Of a stretch of 64,000 nt of DNA, positions 48,164 to 55,873 are shown in pieces. The translations under genes were made by a program, and so were the position numbers. Numbering within the stretch: the first letter of the stretch is position 1; each line of letters starts with the position of its first letter. The DNA is from a bacterium. Lineage in GTDB: Bacteria; Pseudomonadota; Alphaproteobacteria; Rhodobacterales; Rhodobacteraceae. The notes beneath the pieces are model-generated. The model worked only from the letters and a program-made list of their open reading frames with translations. It was not told where the DNA came from and did not search any database. The DNA is taken from the NCBI GenBank assembly GCA_016124195.1, contig WGOE01000006.1:1-64000 (forward strand), in the 5' to 3' direction.

Positions 48164-48673
48164 ATGAAGCAAAGCGTCCTTATGATCGTCCTGCCGGCCG
48201 TGCTGCTGTTTTCAGCGGGCATGGCCTGGGCGGACCAATATTCCGATGACGTGGTGAGCCAGCTGTCTAAGCAGGGGTTCCGCTCGATCACGCGGCAATC
48301 GACCTGGCTTGGTCGGGTACAGATCGATGCGCAGCGCGTCGATGGCCGGCGCGAGATCGTGCTGAACCCGCGCACCGGGGAAATCCTGCGCGATGAATGG
48401 ACGCCGGCCAAGGCAGGTCTGATCTCCAAGCCGATCGTGGACGATGTGGCTTCGGTCAACGCGGCCTCGGGCAAATCGTCCTCGACAGACAACGGGCATA
48501 GCGGCGAGTCTGGGTCAGGCGGCGACTCGGGGTCTGGCGCAGGGTCTGACGGCGGCGGGTCAAGCGGCGGGTCTGGCAGCGGGTCTGGTGGTGGGGAGTC
48601 CGGCGGTCATTCCGGGTCGGATGGCGGTTCGGGGTCGGATGGCGGGTCTGACAGCAAGGGAAGCGACAATTGA
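48164..48673 (+). CDS. Exported PepSY-like protein with Ser/Gly/Asp-rich tail
   Basis: 169 residues. Signal peptide (1-23, MIVLPAVLLFSAGMAWA), a PepSY/YpeB-like domain (about 26-80: VVSQLSKQGFRSITRQSTWLGRVQIDAQRVDGRREIVLNPRTGEILRDEW) and a tail of 59 residues (111-169) made almost only of Gly, Ser and Asp. The PepSY part is common in Rhodobacteraceae, usually next to a LuxR-type HTH membrane protein, as here. The tail is presumably disordered and periplasmic; its length is likely to vary between strains. Function unknown. Confidence 0.75.
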   Translation: MKQSVLMIVLPAVLLFSAGMAWADQYSDDVVSQLSKQGFRSITRQSTWLGRVQIDAQRVDGRREIVLNPRTGEILRDEWTPAKAGLISKPIVDDVASVNAASGKSSSTDNGHSGESGSGGDSGSGAGSDGGGSSGGSGSGSGGGESGGHSGSDGGSGSDGGSDSKGSDN

Positions 48674-48734
48674 TCAGAGTCTGTGACCGGCGTTCGGGCA
48701 AGTCCCGGCGCGAGGCCAGCCGGGAGCGGCTTTA

Positions 48735-49256
48735 GTGGGGCGACTTGCCATTGTTGCGTTGCTGTTTCTGGCCCAGTCCTTCTGCGCCATTCTTTTCGTG
48801 ACAGACATCTTTTCCTCGCTGATCGGCATCCGCGACATGCCGATGCCGTGGGAAATGCGCGAGCTTCTGGAAATCAGCGCGGCCGTTGGCCTCATCGTGG
48901 GCGCCGTGCTGGGCGGGCTTGCGATGCGGCGCGCGGTCCACGACCGCAATCATGCGCAGGAACGTCTGCGCCGCGCCTCGGGCGCCTTTCTTGACCTTCT
49001 GAACGAGCGGTTCAGCGAATGGCGCCTGACCCCGGCCGAACGGGACGTGGCGCTTTTCGCCATCAAGGGCATGTCCACCGCGGAAATCGCGGTGCTGCGT
49101 TCAACCTCGGAAGGCACGGTCAAGGCCCAGACCAACGCGATCTATCGCAAGGCCGGCGTGACAGGGCGGTCGCAACTGCTCAGCCTGTTCATCGACGACA
49201 TGATGCGCGAGGATACTGACCTGCGCCCGCCGCTCAAGATTGTCTCGAACGGCTAA
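48735..49256 (+). CDS. Membrane-anchored LuxR-type HTH regulator
   Basis: 173 residues. Two hydrophobic helices (about 4-26 and 46-64) and a C-terminal LuxR/GerE HTH: RLTPAERDVALFAIKGMSTAEIAVLRSTSEGTVKAQTNAIYRKAGVTGRSQLLSLFID (about 97-154). No receiver or autoinducer domain, so the membrane part or the periplasmic loop may sense the signal. GTG start with GGGAG upstream. Follows the PepSY gene by 61 bases; its stop overlaps the convergent DUF2237 gene by four bases. Confidence 0.82.
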   Translation: MGRLAIVALLFLAQSFCAILFVTDIFSSLIGIRDMPMPWEMRELLEISAAVGLIVGAVLGGLAMRRAVHDRNHAQERLRRASGAFLDLLNERFSEWRLTPAERDVALFAIKGMSTAEIAVLRSTSEGTVKAQTNAIYRKAGVTGRSQLLSLFIDDMMREDTDLRPPLKIVSNG

Positions 49257-49627
49257 AGCGCCTTGACCGCGTAGGCTTGCAGCACGTCGAGCGGCACGAC
49301 ATCCAGCGTGCGCCGATGCGTGGCATGAAGGTTGACCTGAGGTGCGGCGCCCTCGGCATGGGCTTGCAGGAAGCGCCCCGCACACAGGCACCAGCGGTCG
49401 CCCGGCTTCAGCCCGGCAAAGCCGAACTCGGGGCGCGGGGTGGACAGGTCATTGCCAAGGTATTTCGACATGGCGAGGAACTCGGCCGTCATCACCGCGC
49501 AGACCGTGTGCTGGCCGCGATCCTCGGGCCCGGTGTCACAGCATCCGTTGCGGTAAAACCCGGTGAGAGGCTTGGTCGAGCAGGGTTGCAGGACTTCGCC
49601 CAACACGTTGATCGAGGCTTCCTTCAT
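49253..49627 (-). CDS. DUF2237 family protein
   Basis: 124 residues with the family core CSTKPLTGFYRNGCCDTGPEDRGQHTVCAVMTAEFL and RWCLCAGRFLQA; conserved cysteines (Cys16, Cys29, Cys30, Cys43, Cys80, Cys82) suggest metal binding. No function known. Its 3' end overlaps that of the LuxR-type gene. Confidence 0.87.
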   Translation of the reverse strand: MKEASINVLGEVLQPCSTKPLTGFYRNGCCDTGPEDRGQHTVCAVMTAEFLAMSKYLGNDLSTPRPEFGFAGLKPGDRWCLCAGRFLQAHAEGAAPQVNLHATHRRTLDVVPLDVLQAYAVKAL

Positions 49628-49780
49628 GGCACAGATCCTTTGGCAGGGGCCGATCCAAAACGGCCACCCGTTCCGAACAGTCTAGTGCGAATCCCGCGTT
49701 TGAACAGCCATGTCAGCCCACGAATCCCGTGCAAAGCCCGCGGCCTTGGCTATCGTGGTCCTGCCATGCCAGAGGACATC

Positions 49781-50911
49781 ATGCCGCTTGATCCCCGCGA
49801 CCTGACCGCCGCCGCCGCCCCGATCGCCAAGGCCCGCGCCATGCCGGCCGGCTTTTACACCGACCCCGCGCTCTTTGCCCGCGAACGCGAGACGCTGTTC
49901 CTGCGCCACTGGTTCTTTCTCTGCCGGGACGAGATGCTGCCCCGCCCCGGCGATTTTCGCAGCTTCGACACACCCGGCGGCCCGATCGTCGCCCTGCGCG
50001 GCGACGACGGCACCTTGCGGGTCTTCGCCAATTTCTGCCGGCATCGCGGCTCGATCCTGCTGGAAGGGCAGGGCAATTGCGGCGGCAAGGTCACCTGCCC
50101 CTATCACGGCTGGAGCTATCTGAACGACGGCCGCCTGTATGGCTGCCCCGACATGAAGGACGCCGAAGGCTTTGACCGGCGCGAGAACGGCATGGTGGCG
50201 CTGGCGGTGGAGACCTGGGCCGGCTTTGTCTTTGCCCGCTTTGCGCCCGATGGTCCCAGTCTGGCCGAGCATCTGGGCGATCTGCCCGACCGACTGGCCT
50301 CGCACCGGCCCGAAGAGATGCGTTGCACCTGGACCGTGACGCTGGAGCCGGAGTGCAACTGGAAACTGATCCTTGAAAACGCGATGGAGACCTATCACAC
50401 CGGTATCGTCCACCGCGACACGGTTGGGGCGCAGACCTCGCGCACCTTGGCCACGAAGGGCAACTGGATCTGCATTCAGGTCATCTCGGGCCGCTCGATC
50501 GCCACGCTGTCCGACACGGTGCCGCCCTTCGACCCCATCGAGGGTCTGGATGCGGATGCGCGGCTTGGCACCTATTTCACCGTGGCCCTGCCCACCGTCC
50601 AGTTCGCCGTGGCGCAGGATTGTCTCTGGTGGCTGAACGTGACGCCGGTTGCCGCGAACCGCTCGCGGTTGGAGATCGGCGGCTGTTTTCCGCGCCAGCG
50701 TCTGGATCAGCCCGATTTCTCCACCCGCGCCGCCCCCTATTACGACCGCTGGGAAAGGGTCGGGCGCGAGGATGTCGGCATCCTGGAAAAGCAGCAAAAG
50801 GCGCTGGGCTCGGCGCTCTACCGGCCCGGCCCCCTGTCGGGGCGCGATGACATGGTGCAGGCTCTGGGCCTCTGGGTGGTGGAGAAGTTGGGTCTTCAGC
50901 CGCCCGGCTGA
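49781..50911 (+). CDS. Rieske non-heme iron oxygenase, alpha subunit
   Basis: 376 residues. Rieske centre C86-x-H88 and C106-x2-H109 (CRH ... CPYH); mononuclear iron histidines H206 and H211 in ENAMETYHTGIVH. The family covers aromatic ring hydroxylases and also carnitine, choline or glycine betaine monooxygenases; no reductase or ferredoxin gene is adjacent, so the substrate is open. ATG 49781 with AGAGG five bases upstream was chosen; ATG 49766 is also in frame. Confidence 0.85.
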   Translation: MPLDPRDLTAAAAPIAKARAMPAGFYTDPALFARERETLFLRHWFFLCRDEMLPRPGDFRSFDTPGGPIVALRGDDGTLRVFANFCRHRGSILLEGQGNCGGKVTCPYHGWSYLNDGRLYGCPDMKDAEGFDRRENGMVALAVETWAGFVFARFAPDGPSLAEHLGDLPDRLASHRPEEMRCTWTVTLEPECNWKLILENAMETYHTGIVHRDTVGAQTSRTLATKGNWICIQVISGRSIATLSDTVPPFDPIEGLDADARLGTYFTVALPTVQFAVAQDCLWWLNVTPVAANRSRLEIGGCFPRQRLDQPDFSTRAAPYYDRWERVGREDVGILEKQQKALGSALYRPGPLSGRDDMVQALGLWVVEKLGLQPPG

Positions 50912-50927
50912 TTTCGCCCCTATCCCC

Positions 50928-50956
50928 TTTACCGCCGCACCGGCCTTTTCTATAAG
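50928..50956 (+). promoter_or_regulatory. Predicted ileS promoter
   Basis: TTTACC (50928-50933), 17-base spacer, TATAAG (50951-50956). The expected start is at or next to the A of the small leader ORF at 50963. Confidence 0.6.
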
Positions 50957-50962
50957 GCCGCC

Positions 50963-51013
50963 ATGGCTTTCACAGACCTGATCATCGCCCGAATTATCGG
51001 CCCGGCGTCCTGA
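50963..51013 (+). CDS. Putative ileS leader peptide (Ile-rich)
   Basis: 16 residues, MAFTDLIIARIIGPAS, with two pairs of Ile codons (ATC ATC and ATT ATC). It lies between a good promoter and ileS, and its stop codon sits in the loop of a strong hairpin. As in the leuA leader, the ATG is six bases after the -10 hexamer. No ribosome site precedes it, so translation would be leaderless. The alternative is a chance frame, but the combination with promoter and hairpin is suggestive. Confidence 0.55.
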   Translation: MAFTDLIIARIIGPAS

Positions 51014-51027
51014 CCCCAGACGCCGGG
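51001..51027 (+). promoter_or_regulatory. Candidate attenuator hairpin before ileS
   Basis: CCCGGCGTC / GACGCCGGG, nine GC-rich pairs with loop CTGACCCCA. The 5' arm is made of the last codons of the leader ORF. A smaller hairpin GGCGC-ATG-GCGCC follows (51034-51046). No T-run follows either one. Confidence 0.5.
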
Positions 51028-51088
51028 ATATTGGCGCATGGCGCCCCGCTTTGATATTTGGCCCAGATACCCCGCAAGGACCGCCCCG

Positions 51089-54000
51089 ATGTGCGCTGAT
51101 ACGACTGCGACCGCCCCGAATGAGGCTCCCGACTACCGCGACACCGTTTTTCTGCCCGAGACCGAATTCCCGATGCGCGCGGGCCTTCCGCAGCGCGAGC
51201 CCGAGTGGCTGGCCCGGTGGGAGAGGATCGGCGTCTATGACCGGCTGCGCCAGAAGAAGGGGCGCGCCGATTTCACCCTGCACGACGGCCCGCCCTATGC
51301 CAATGGCCACCTGCACATCGGCCATGCGCTGAACAAGGTGCTCAAGGATATGGTGGTGCGCTCTCAGCAGATGATGGGCAAGGACGCCCGCTATGTGCCG
51401 GGCTGGGATTGCCACGGCCTGCCCATCGAATGGAAGATCGAAGAGCAGTACCGCGCCAAGGGTCTCAACAAGGACGCCGTGGACGTCGTGGCCTTTCGCC
51501 AGGAGTGCCGCCGCTTCGCCGAGGGCTGGATCGACGTGCAGCGCGCCGAGTTCAAGCGCATCGGCATCACCGGCAACTGGGCCGACCCGTACCTGACGAT
51601 GAACTACCACGCCGAGGCGGTGATCGCCGACGAGTTCATGAAGTTCCTGATGAACGGCAGCCTTTACCAGGGCTCGAAGCCGGTCATGTGGAGCCCGGTC
51701 GAGAAAACCGCCCTCGCCGAGGCCGAGGTGGAATACCACGATCTGACCAGCCATACGATCTGGGTGCGGTTCAGAGTCACGGATGTTCAGCGAGGCCGAT
51801 ATGGGCTTCGGGGTGGTTTGGTCGATGATCATACTGATCTGATCAGAATCTCAGACGATTACTCGCGCGGGCGAGAACTTCAGACTAATAACGCTTCCGT
51901 GGTGATCTGGACCACTACCCCTTGGACCATCCCTCAGAACCGTGCAGTGGCCTTTGGCCCTGCTCTGGCTTATGGCGCGTACCGAGTGGACGCCCTGGCC
52001 GAGAACTCCTCTGCGAAGGTCGGGGAGGTTCTGGTTCTGGGCGATGCGCTTGCCGAAGCGGTGATGAAAGCGGGCAAGGTCGAAGGGTTTAGCCGTCTGC
52101 GCGATGTGACGGCTGGTGAATTGACCGGACTAATCCTATCGCACCCCTACCGCGGCATCGAGGGTGGCCATGGCGAGTGGGACTTTGACGTGCCCCTCCT
52201 TCCCGGCGACCATGTGACCGACGACGCCGGTACGGGCTTTGTCCACACCGCCCCCAGCCACGGCGACGACGACTACCAGATGGGGCTCAAGTTCCAGCTG
52301 CCCATGACCTACAACGTCGAGGCCGACGGCACCTACCGCGCCAACCTGCCCATCTTCGGCGGGCAGGCGATCCTCACGCCCGAGGGCAAGGAAGGCCCGG
52401 CCAATGTCAGCAATATCAAGGCTCTTGCCGCGCAAGGGGCGCTGTTTGCCAAGGGCAAGCTGAAACACTCCTACCCGCATTCCTGGCGGTCGAAGGCGCC
52501 TCTGATCTACCGCAACACGCCGCAGTGGTTTGTCGCCATCGACAAGAGCCTGGATGACGGCATGGGAACCTATGGCGACACGATCCGCAAGCGCGCGCTC
52601 AACTCGATCAACCAGCTGGTGACCTGGACGCCGCAGACCGGGCGCAACCGCCTGCACTCGATGATCGAGGCGCGGCCCGACTGGGTTCTGTCGCGCCAGC
52701 GCGCCTGGGGTGTGCCGCTGACCTGCTTCACCAGGAAGGGTGCCCAGCCGACCGACCCCGATTTCCTGCTGCGCAATGCCGATCTCAACGCCCGCATCCG
52801 TGCCGCTTTCGAGGCCGAGGGCGCCGATGTCTGGTACACCAAGGGCTTCAAGGAAAAGATGCTGGAGGGCATCGCCGATCCGGACCAGTACAATCAGGTC
52901 TTTGACGTGCTGGACGTGTGGTTCGATTCCGGCTCGACCCACGCCTTCGTGCTGCGCGACCGGGCCGATGGGTCCGAAGACGGCATCGCTGACCTCTACC
53001 TTGAAGGCACCGACCAGCATCGCGGCTGGTTCCATTCCTCGATGCTGCAGGCCTGCGGCACCAAGGGCCGCGCCCCCTATCGCGGCGTGCTGACCCATGG
53101 CTTCACGCTCGACGAAAAGGGCATGAAGATGTCCAAGTCGCTGGGCAACACCGTGGCCCCGCAGGCAGTGATCGACGAATACGGCGCCGATATCCTGCGG
53201 CTTTGGGTGGCGCAGTCCGATTACACCGTCGATCTGCGCATCGGCAAAGAGATCCTGAAAGGCGTGGCCGACAGCTACCGGCGCCTGCGCAACACCATGC
53301 GCTTCCTTCTGGGCAACCTCAAAGGCTTCACCGAGGCCGAAAGGGTTGAACCCGCCCAGATGCCCGAACTGGAACGCTGGGTGCTGAACCGGCTGGCCGA
53401 ACTGGATGCCGAGGTGCGCGAAGGCTATGCCCGCTATGACTTCCAGGGCGTCTTCACCAAGCTTTTCGCCTTTGCCACCACCGATCTGTCGGCCATCTAT
53501 TTCGACATCCGCAAGGATTCGCTTTACTGCGATGCCGCGGGCAGCCTGACCCGGCGCTCGGCGCGCACGGTTCTGGACATCCTGTTCCACCGGCTGACGA
53601 CCTGGCTTGCCCCGATCCTGGTCTTTACCATGGAGGAGGTCTGGCTCTGCCGCTTCCCGGGCGAAGAGTCCTCGGTCCACCTGCAGGACATGCCCGAGAC
53701 GCCGGCCACATGGCTGAACCCCGCGCTTGCCGCCAAGTGGGAGGGCATCCGCGCCGCCCGCCGCGTCGTCACCGGCGCCTTGGAGGTGCAGCGCACCGCC
53801 AAGGTGATCGGCGCCAGCCTCGAGGCGGCGCCCGTGGTCCATGTGGCCGACACTGCCATCCTCGCCGCGCTGAAATCGGTCGATTTCGCCGATCTCTGCA
53901 TCACCTCGGCCATCCAGGTGACCGCCGACCCCGAACCGCAAGAGGCCTTCCGCCTGCCCGAAGTGCCCGGCATCGGCGTGGTCTTCGAAAAGGCCGAGGG

Positions 54001-54094
54001 CCAGAAATGCCAGCGCTGCTGGAAGGTCCTGCCCGATGTCGGCACCCACAAGCACCCCGGCACCTGCCAGCGGTGCAACGCGGCCCTTGGGTAG
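51089..54094 (+). CDS. ileS: Isoleucine-tRNA ligase
   Basis: 1001 residues, normal length for alphaproteobacteria. HIGH at 76-79 (GHLHIGH) and KMSKS at 680-684; editing domain with SVVIWTTTPWTIPQNRAVAFGP; C-terminal zinc knuckle CQRCW ... CQRCN. ATG 51089 follows AAGGA at nine bases. Codons 231-351 (about 51780-52140) differ in base composition from the rest, see findings. The stop TAG lies inside a family A repeat. Confidence 0.97.
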   Translation: MCADTTATAPNEAPDYRDTVFLPETEFPMRAGLPQREPEWLARWERIGVYDRLRQKKGRADFTLHDGPPYANGHLHIGHALNKVLKDMVVRSQQMMGKDARYVPGWDCHGLPIEWKIEEQYRAKGLNKDAVDVVAFRQECRRFAEGWIDVQRAEFKRIGITGNWADPYLTMNYHAEAVIADEFMKFLMNGSLYQGSKPVMWSPVEKTALAEAEVEYHDLTSHTIWVRFRVTDVQRGRYGLRGGLVDDHTDLIRISDDYSRGRELQTNNASVVIWTTTPWTIPQNRAVAFGPALAYGAYRVDALAENSSAKVGEVLVLGDALAEAVMKAGKVEGFSRLRDVTAGELTGLILSHPYRGIEGGHGEWDFDVPLLPGDHVTDDAGTGFVHTAPSHGDDDYQMGLKFQLPMTYNVEADGTYRANLPIFGGQAILTPEGKEGPANVSNIKALAAQGALFAKGKLKHSYPHSWRSKAPLIYRNTPQWFVAIDKSLDDGMGTYGDTIRKRALNSINQLVTWTPQTGRNRLHSMIEARPDWVLSRQRAWGVPLTCFTRKGAQPTDPDFLLRNADLNARIRAAFEAEGADVWYTKGFKEKMLEGIADPDQYNQVFDVLDVWFDSGSTHAFVLRDRADGSEDGIADLYLEGTDQHRGWFHSSMLQACGTKGRAPYRGVLTHGFTLDEKGMKMSKSLGNTVAPQAVIDEYGADILRLWVAQSDYTVDLRIGKEILKGVADSYRRLRNTMRFLLGNLKGFTEAERVEPAQMPELERWVLNRLAELDAEVREGYARYDFQGVFTKLFAFATTDLSAIYFDIRKDSLYCDAAGSLTRRSARTVLDILFHRLTTWLAPILVFTMEEVWLCRFPGEESSVHLQDMPETPATWLNPALAAKWEGIRAARRVVTGALEVQRTAKVIGASLEAAPVVHVADTAILAALKSVDFADLCITSAIQVTADPEPQEAFRLPEVPGIGVVFEKAEGQKCQRCWKVLPDVGTHKHPGTCQRCNAALG

Positions 54095-54115
54095 GATGGG
54101 CAATGCTGCCCATCC
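54090..54115. repeat. Palindromic repeat, family A (copy 6), spanning the ileS stop and ogt start
   Basis: GGTAGGATGGGC AATGCT GCCCATCC. The TAG in it is the ileS stop codon and the following ATG is the best start codon of ogt, whose first codons (MGNAAHP) are repeat sequence. Confidence 0.8.
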
Positions 54116-54560
54116 TTGCGGCAGTCTGATCACACCGCTCGGCCCGCTTTCGGTGACGGAAGAGGCCGGGCGGATCGCAAGGCTGGACTGGCGGGTGGTC
54201 GAGGGCGAGCCGACCCCCCTTGTCATTGAAGCCCTGCGCCAGCTTCAGGCCTATTTCGACCGCCGGCTGACCCGATTTGATCTGCCGCTCGATTTCGGCT
54301 CCGGCCTGCATGAGAAGGTCCGCCGCGCCATGGCCGCCATCCCCTTCGGCCAGACGCTGACCTATGGCGCCATCGCTCGCGAGATCGGATCACCCGCGCA
54401 GGCGGTGGGTCAGGCCTGCGGCGCCAATCCCCTTCCCATCCTCATTCCCTGCCACCGGGTGTTGGGCGCCCGCACGCTTGGCGGCTTTTCGGCCAAGGGC
54501 GGTGTCGAGACCAAGGTCTGGCTTTTGCGCCACGAAGGGGCGGCGGGCCTTCTGATCTGA
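54096..54560 (+). CDS. ogt: Methylated-DNA-protein cysteine methyltransferase
   Basis: 154 residues. Repairs O6-alkylguanine by moving the alkyl group to its own cysteine, C119 in IPCHRV (117-122). FGQTLTYGAIAREIGSPAQAVGQACGANPLPILIPCHRVLG is the DNA-binding and active-site core. The start is uncertain: ATG 54096 one base after the ileS stop encodes repeat-derived residues; GTG 54154 would give a shorter protein. No clear ribosome site, so coupling to ileS is likely. Confidence 0.88.
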   Translation: MGNAAHPCGSLITPLGPLSVTEEAGRIARLDWRVVEGEPTPLVIEALRQLQAYFDRRLTRFDLPLDFGSGLHEKVRRAMAAIPFGQTLTYGAIAREIGSPAQAVGQACGANPLPILIPCHRVLGARTLGGFSAKGGVETKVWLLRHEGAAGLLI

Positions 54561-54665
54561 GTGCCGGTTACACGGCGTCACAAAAGGTGACGGGGACGGG
54601 GCCCCTGCGCCCCTTCCGCCCGCCTCACGCGCCCGTTATCAGGGGCAGCAGTGCAAGGAGGTCGC

Positions 54666-55862
54666 ATGGACAGGCAGGCAGCAGTGCGCGGACGCTGGGC
54701 GATTGCGGCGTTCTTTCTGGTCAATGGCTTCATCATGGGGGCCTGGGCGCCGCAGATCCCGCTGATGCTGCCGCGTCACGGCATCGGGTCGGGGGTGATG
54801 GGCCTGTTGATCCTGATGATCGGGATCGGTGCCGTGGGGGCGATGCTGTTTGCCGGCAAGCTGATCGCCGCCCATGGCTCGCGGCGCATGGCCACGTTCT
54901 TCGCGCTCCTCTTCGTGCCGACCCTGCCGCTGATCGTGCTGGCGCCCTCGATCTGGGTCGCGGCCCCGGTCATGCTGCTGTTCGGCGCCTTCGGCGGCTG
55001 CATGGACGTGTCGATGAACGCCAATTCCGTCATGGTCGAGCGGCGTCTGGGTCAGGCGATCATGTCCTCGTCGCACGGGTTCTGGAGCCTCGGCGGATTT
55101 CTGGGCGGCGCCTTGGGCGGGCGCGCGATCGAGGCCTTTTCGCCCGGCGCCCAGGCAATTGGCGTTTCGGTCCTGTCGCTCGTGGCCGTGCTTTTGGCCC
55201 GGCGCTTCCTTGTACCCGATGTGCCCCATGCCGCGCCCGCGGCCGAGCCTGCACGCGCCACGCTCTTCCCGCGGGTTCCGGTCCTGTATCTTCTGGGCGC
55301 CATGGCGCTGTTCTCGATGGTCGCTGAAGGCGCGGTCCTCGACTGGGGCGCGCTTTTCCTCAAGCAGGAACTGGGCGCGGGGCTGGCCCATGCCGGCCTG
55401 GCCTTCGGCTTCTTTTCCGGTGCGATGGCGGTGATGCGCTTTGCGGGCGACGGCGTGCGCAACCGGTTCGGCGCCGTGGCCACGCTGCGCATCTCGGGTC
55501 TGATCGGCGCGGTCGGCCTGATCGAGGCGGCGCTGGCGCCAACCGATACGATGGCCATCGCGGGCTTTGCCTTTTCCGGGCTGGGTGTGGCCAACATGGT
55601 GCCGATCCTGTTTTCGGCCGCCGGCAACCATCCCGGCATCTCGGCCGGGGCGGGCATCGCCACCGTGACGATGCTGGGCTATTGCGGCATTCTGGTCGCA
55701 CCCTCGGCCATCGGCTTCATCGCGCAGGTGGCGGGCTTTCGCTTCACCTATGCCGCGCTGGCCGTCCTTCTGGTGGTGGTGGCGGCGCTGGCTGGCAGGG
55801 CACAGGCGGCGGATGGCACGGCGCGGCCTGCCGTGGCGCTGCCGCTGGATGGCGGCGTCTAG
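54666..55862 (+). CDS. MFS transporter
   Basis: 398 residues, about 12 membrane helices. Belongs by pattern to the YbjJ-like branch (FLVNGFIMGAWAPQIPLMLPRHGIG; GFWSLGGFLGGALGG; DWGALFLKQELG). The substrate is unknown. AAGGAGG precedes ATG 54666. Convergent with ruvB. Confidence 0.85.
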   Translation: MDRQAAVRGRWAIAAFFLVNGFIMGAWAPQIPLMLPRHGIGSGVMGLLILMIGIGAVGAMLFAGKLIAAHGSRRMATFFALLFVPTLPLIVLAPSIWVAAPVMLLFGAFGGCMDVSMNANSVMVERRLGQAIMSSSHGFWSLGGFLGGALGGRAIEAFSPGAQAIGVSVLSLVAVLLARRFLVPDVPHAAPAAEPARATLFPRVPVLYLLGAMALFSMVAEGAVLDWGALFLKQELGAGLAHAGLAFGFFSGAMAVMRFAGDGVRNRFGAVATLRISGLIGAVGLIEAALAPTDTMAIAGFAFSGLGVANMVPILFSAAGNHPGISAGAGIATVTMLGYCGILVAPSAIGFIAQVAGFRFTYAALAVLLVVVAALAGRAQAADGTARPAVALPLDGGV

Positions 55863-55873
55863 CAGCGGCGCCT

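Noticed and set aside
47907-48167. 86-codon frame ending in ATGA overlap with the PepSY gene
   Set aside because: TTG start without ribosome site, no similarity, and the sequence MPRISGCIEPKGNF... has no structural features. The overlap is probably chance.
49682-51832. A 716-codon open frame on the minus strand
   Set aside because: Antisense to the Rieske oxygenase and the start of ileS; composition typical of a GC-rich shadow frame.
52136-54226. A 696-codon open frame on the minus strand
   Set aside because: Antisense to ileS and ogt; no domain and no ribosome site.
54651-54665. GTG start for the MFS transporter at 54651
   Set aside because: ATG 54666 is preceded by AAGGAGG at proper spacing, and that ribosome site would lie inside the coding sequence if 54651 were used.
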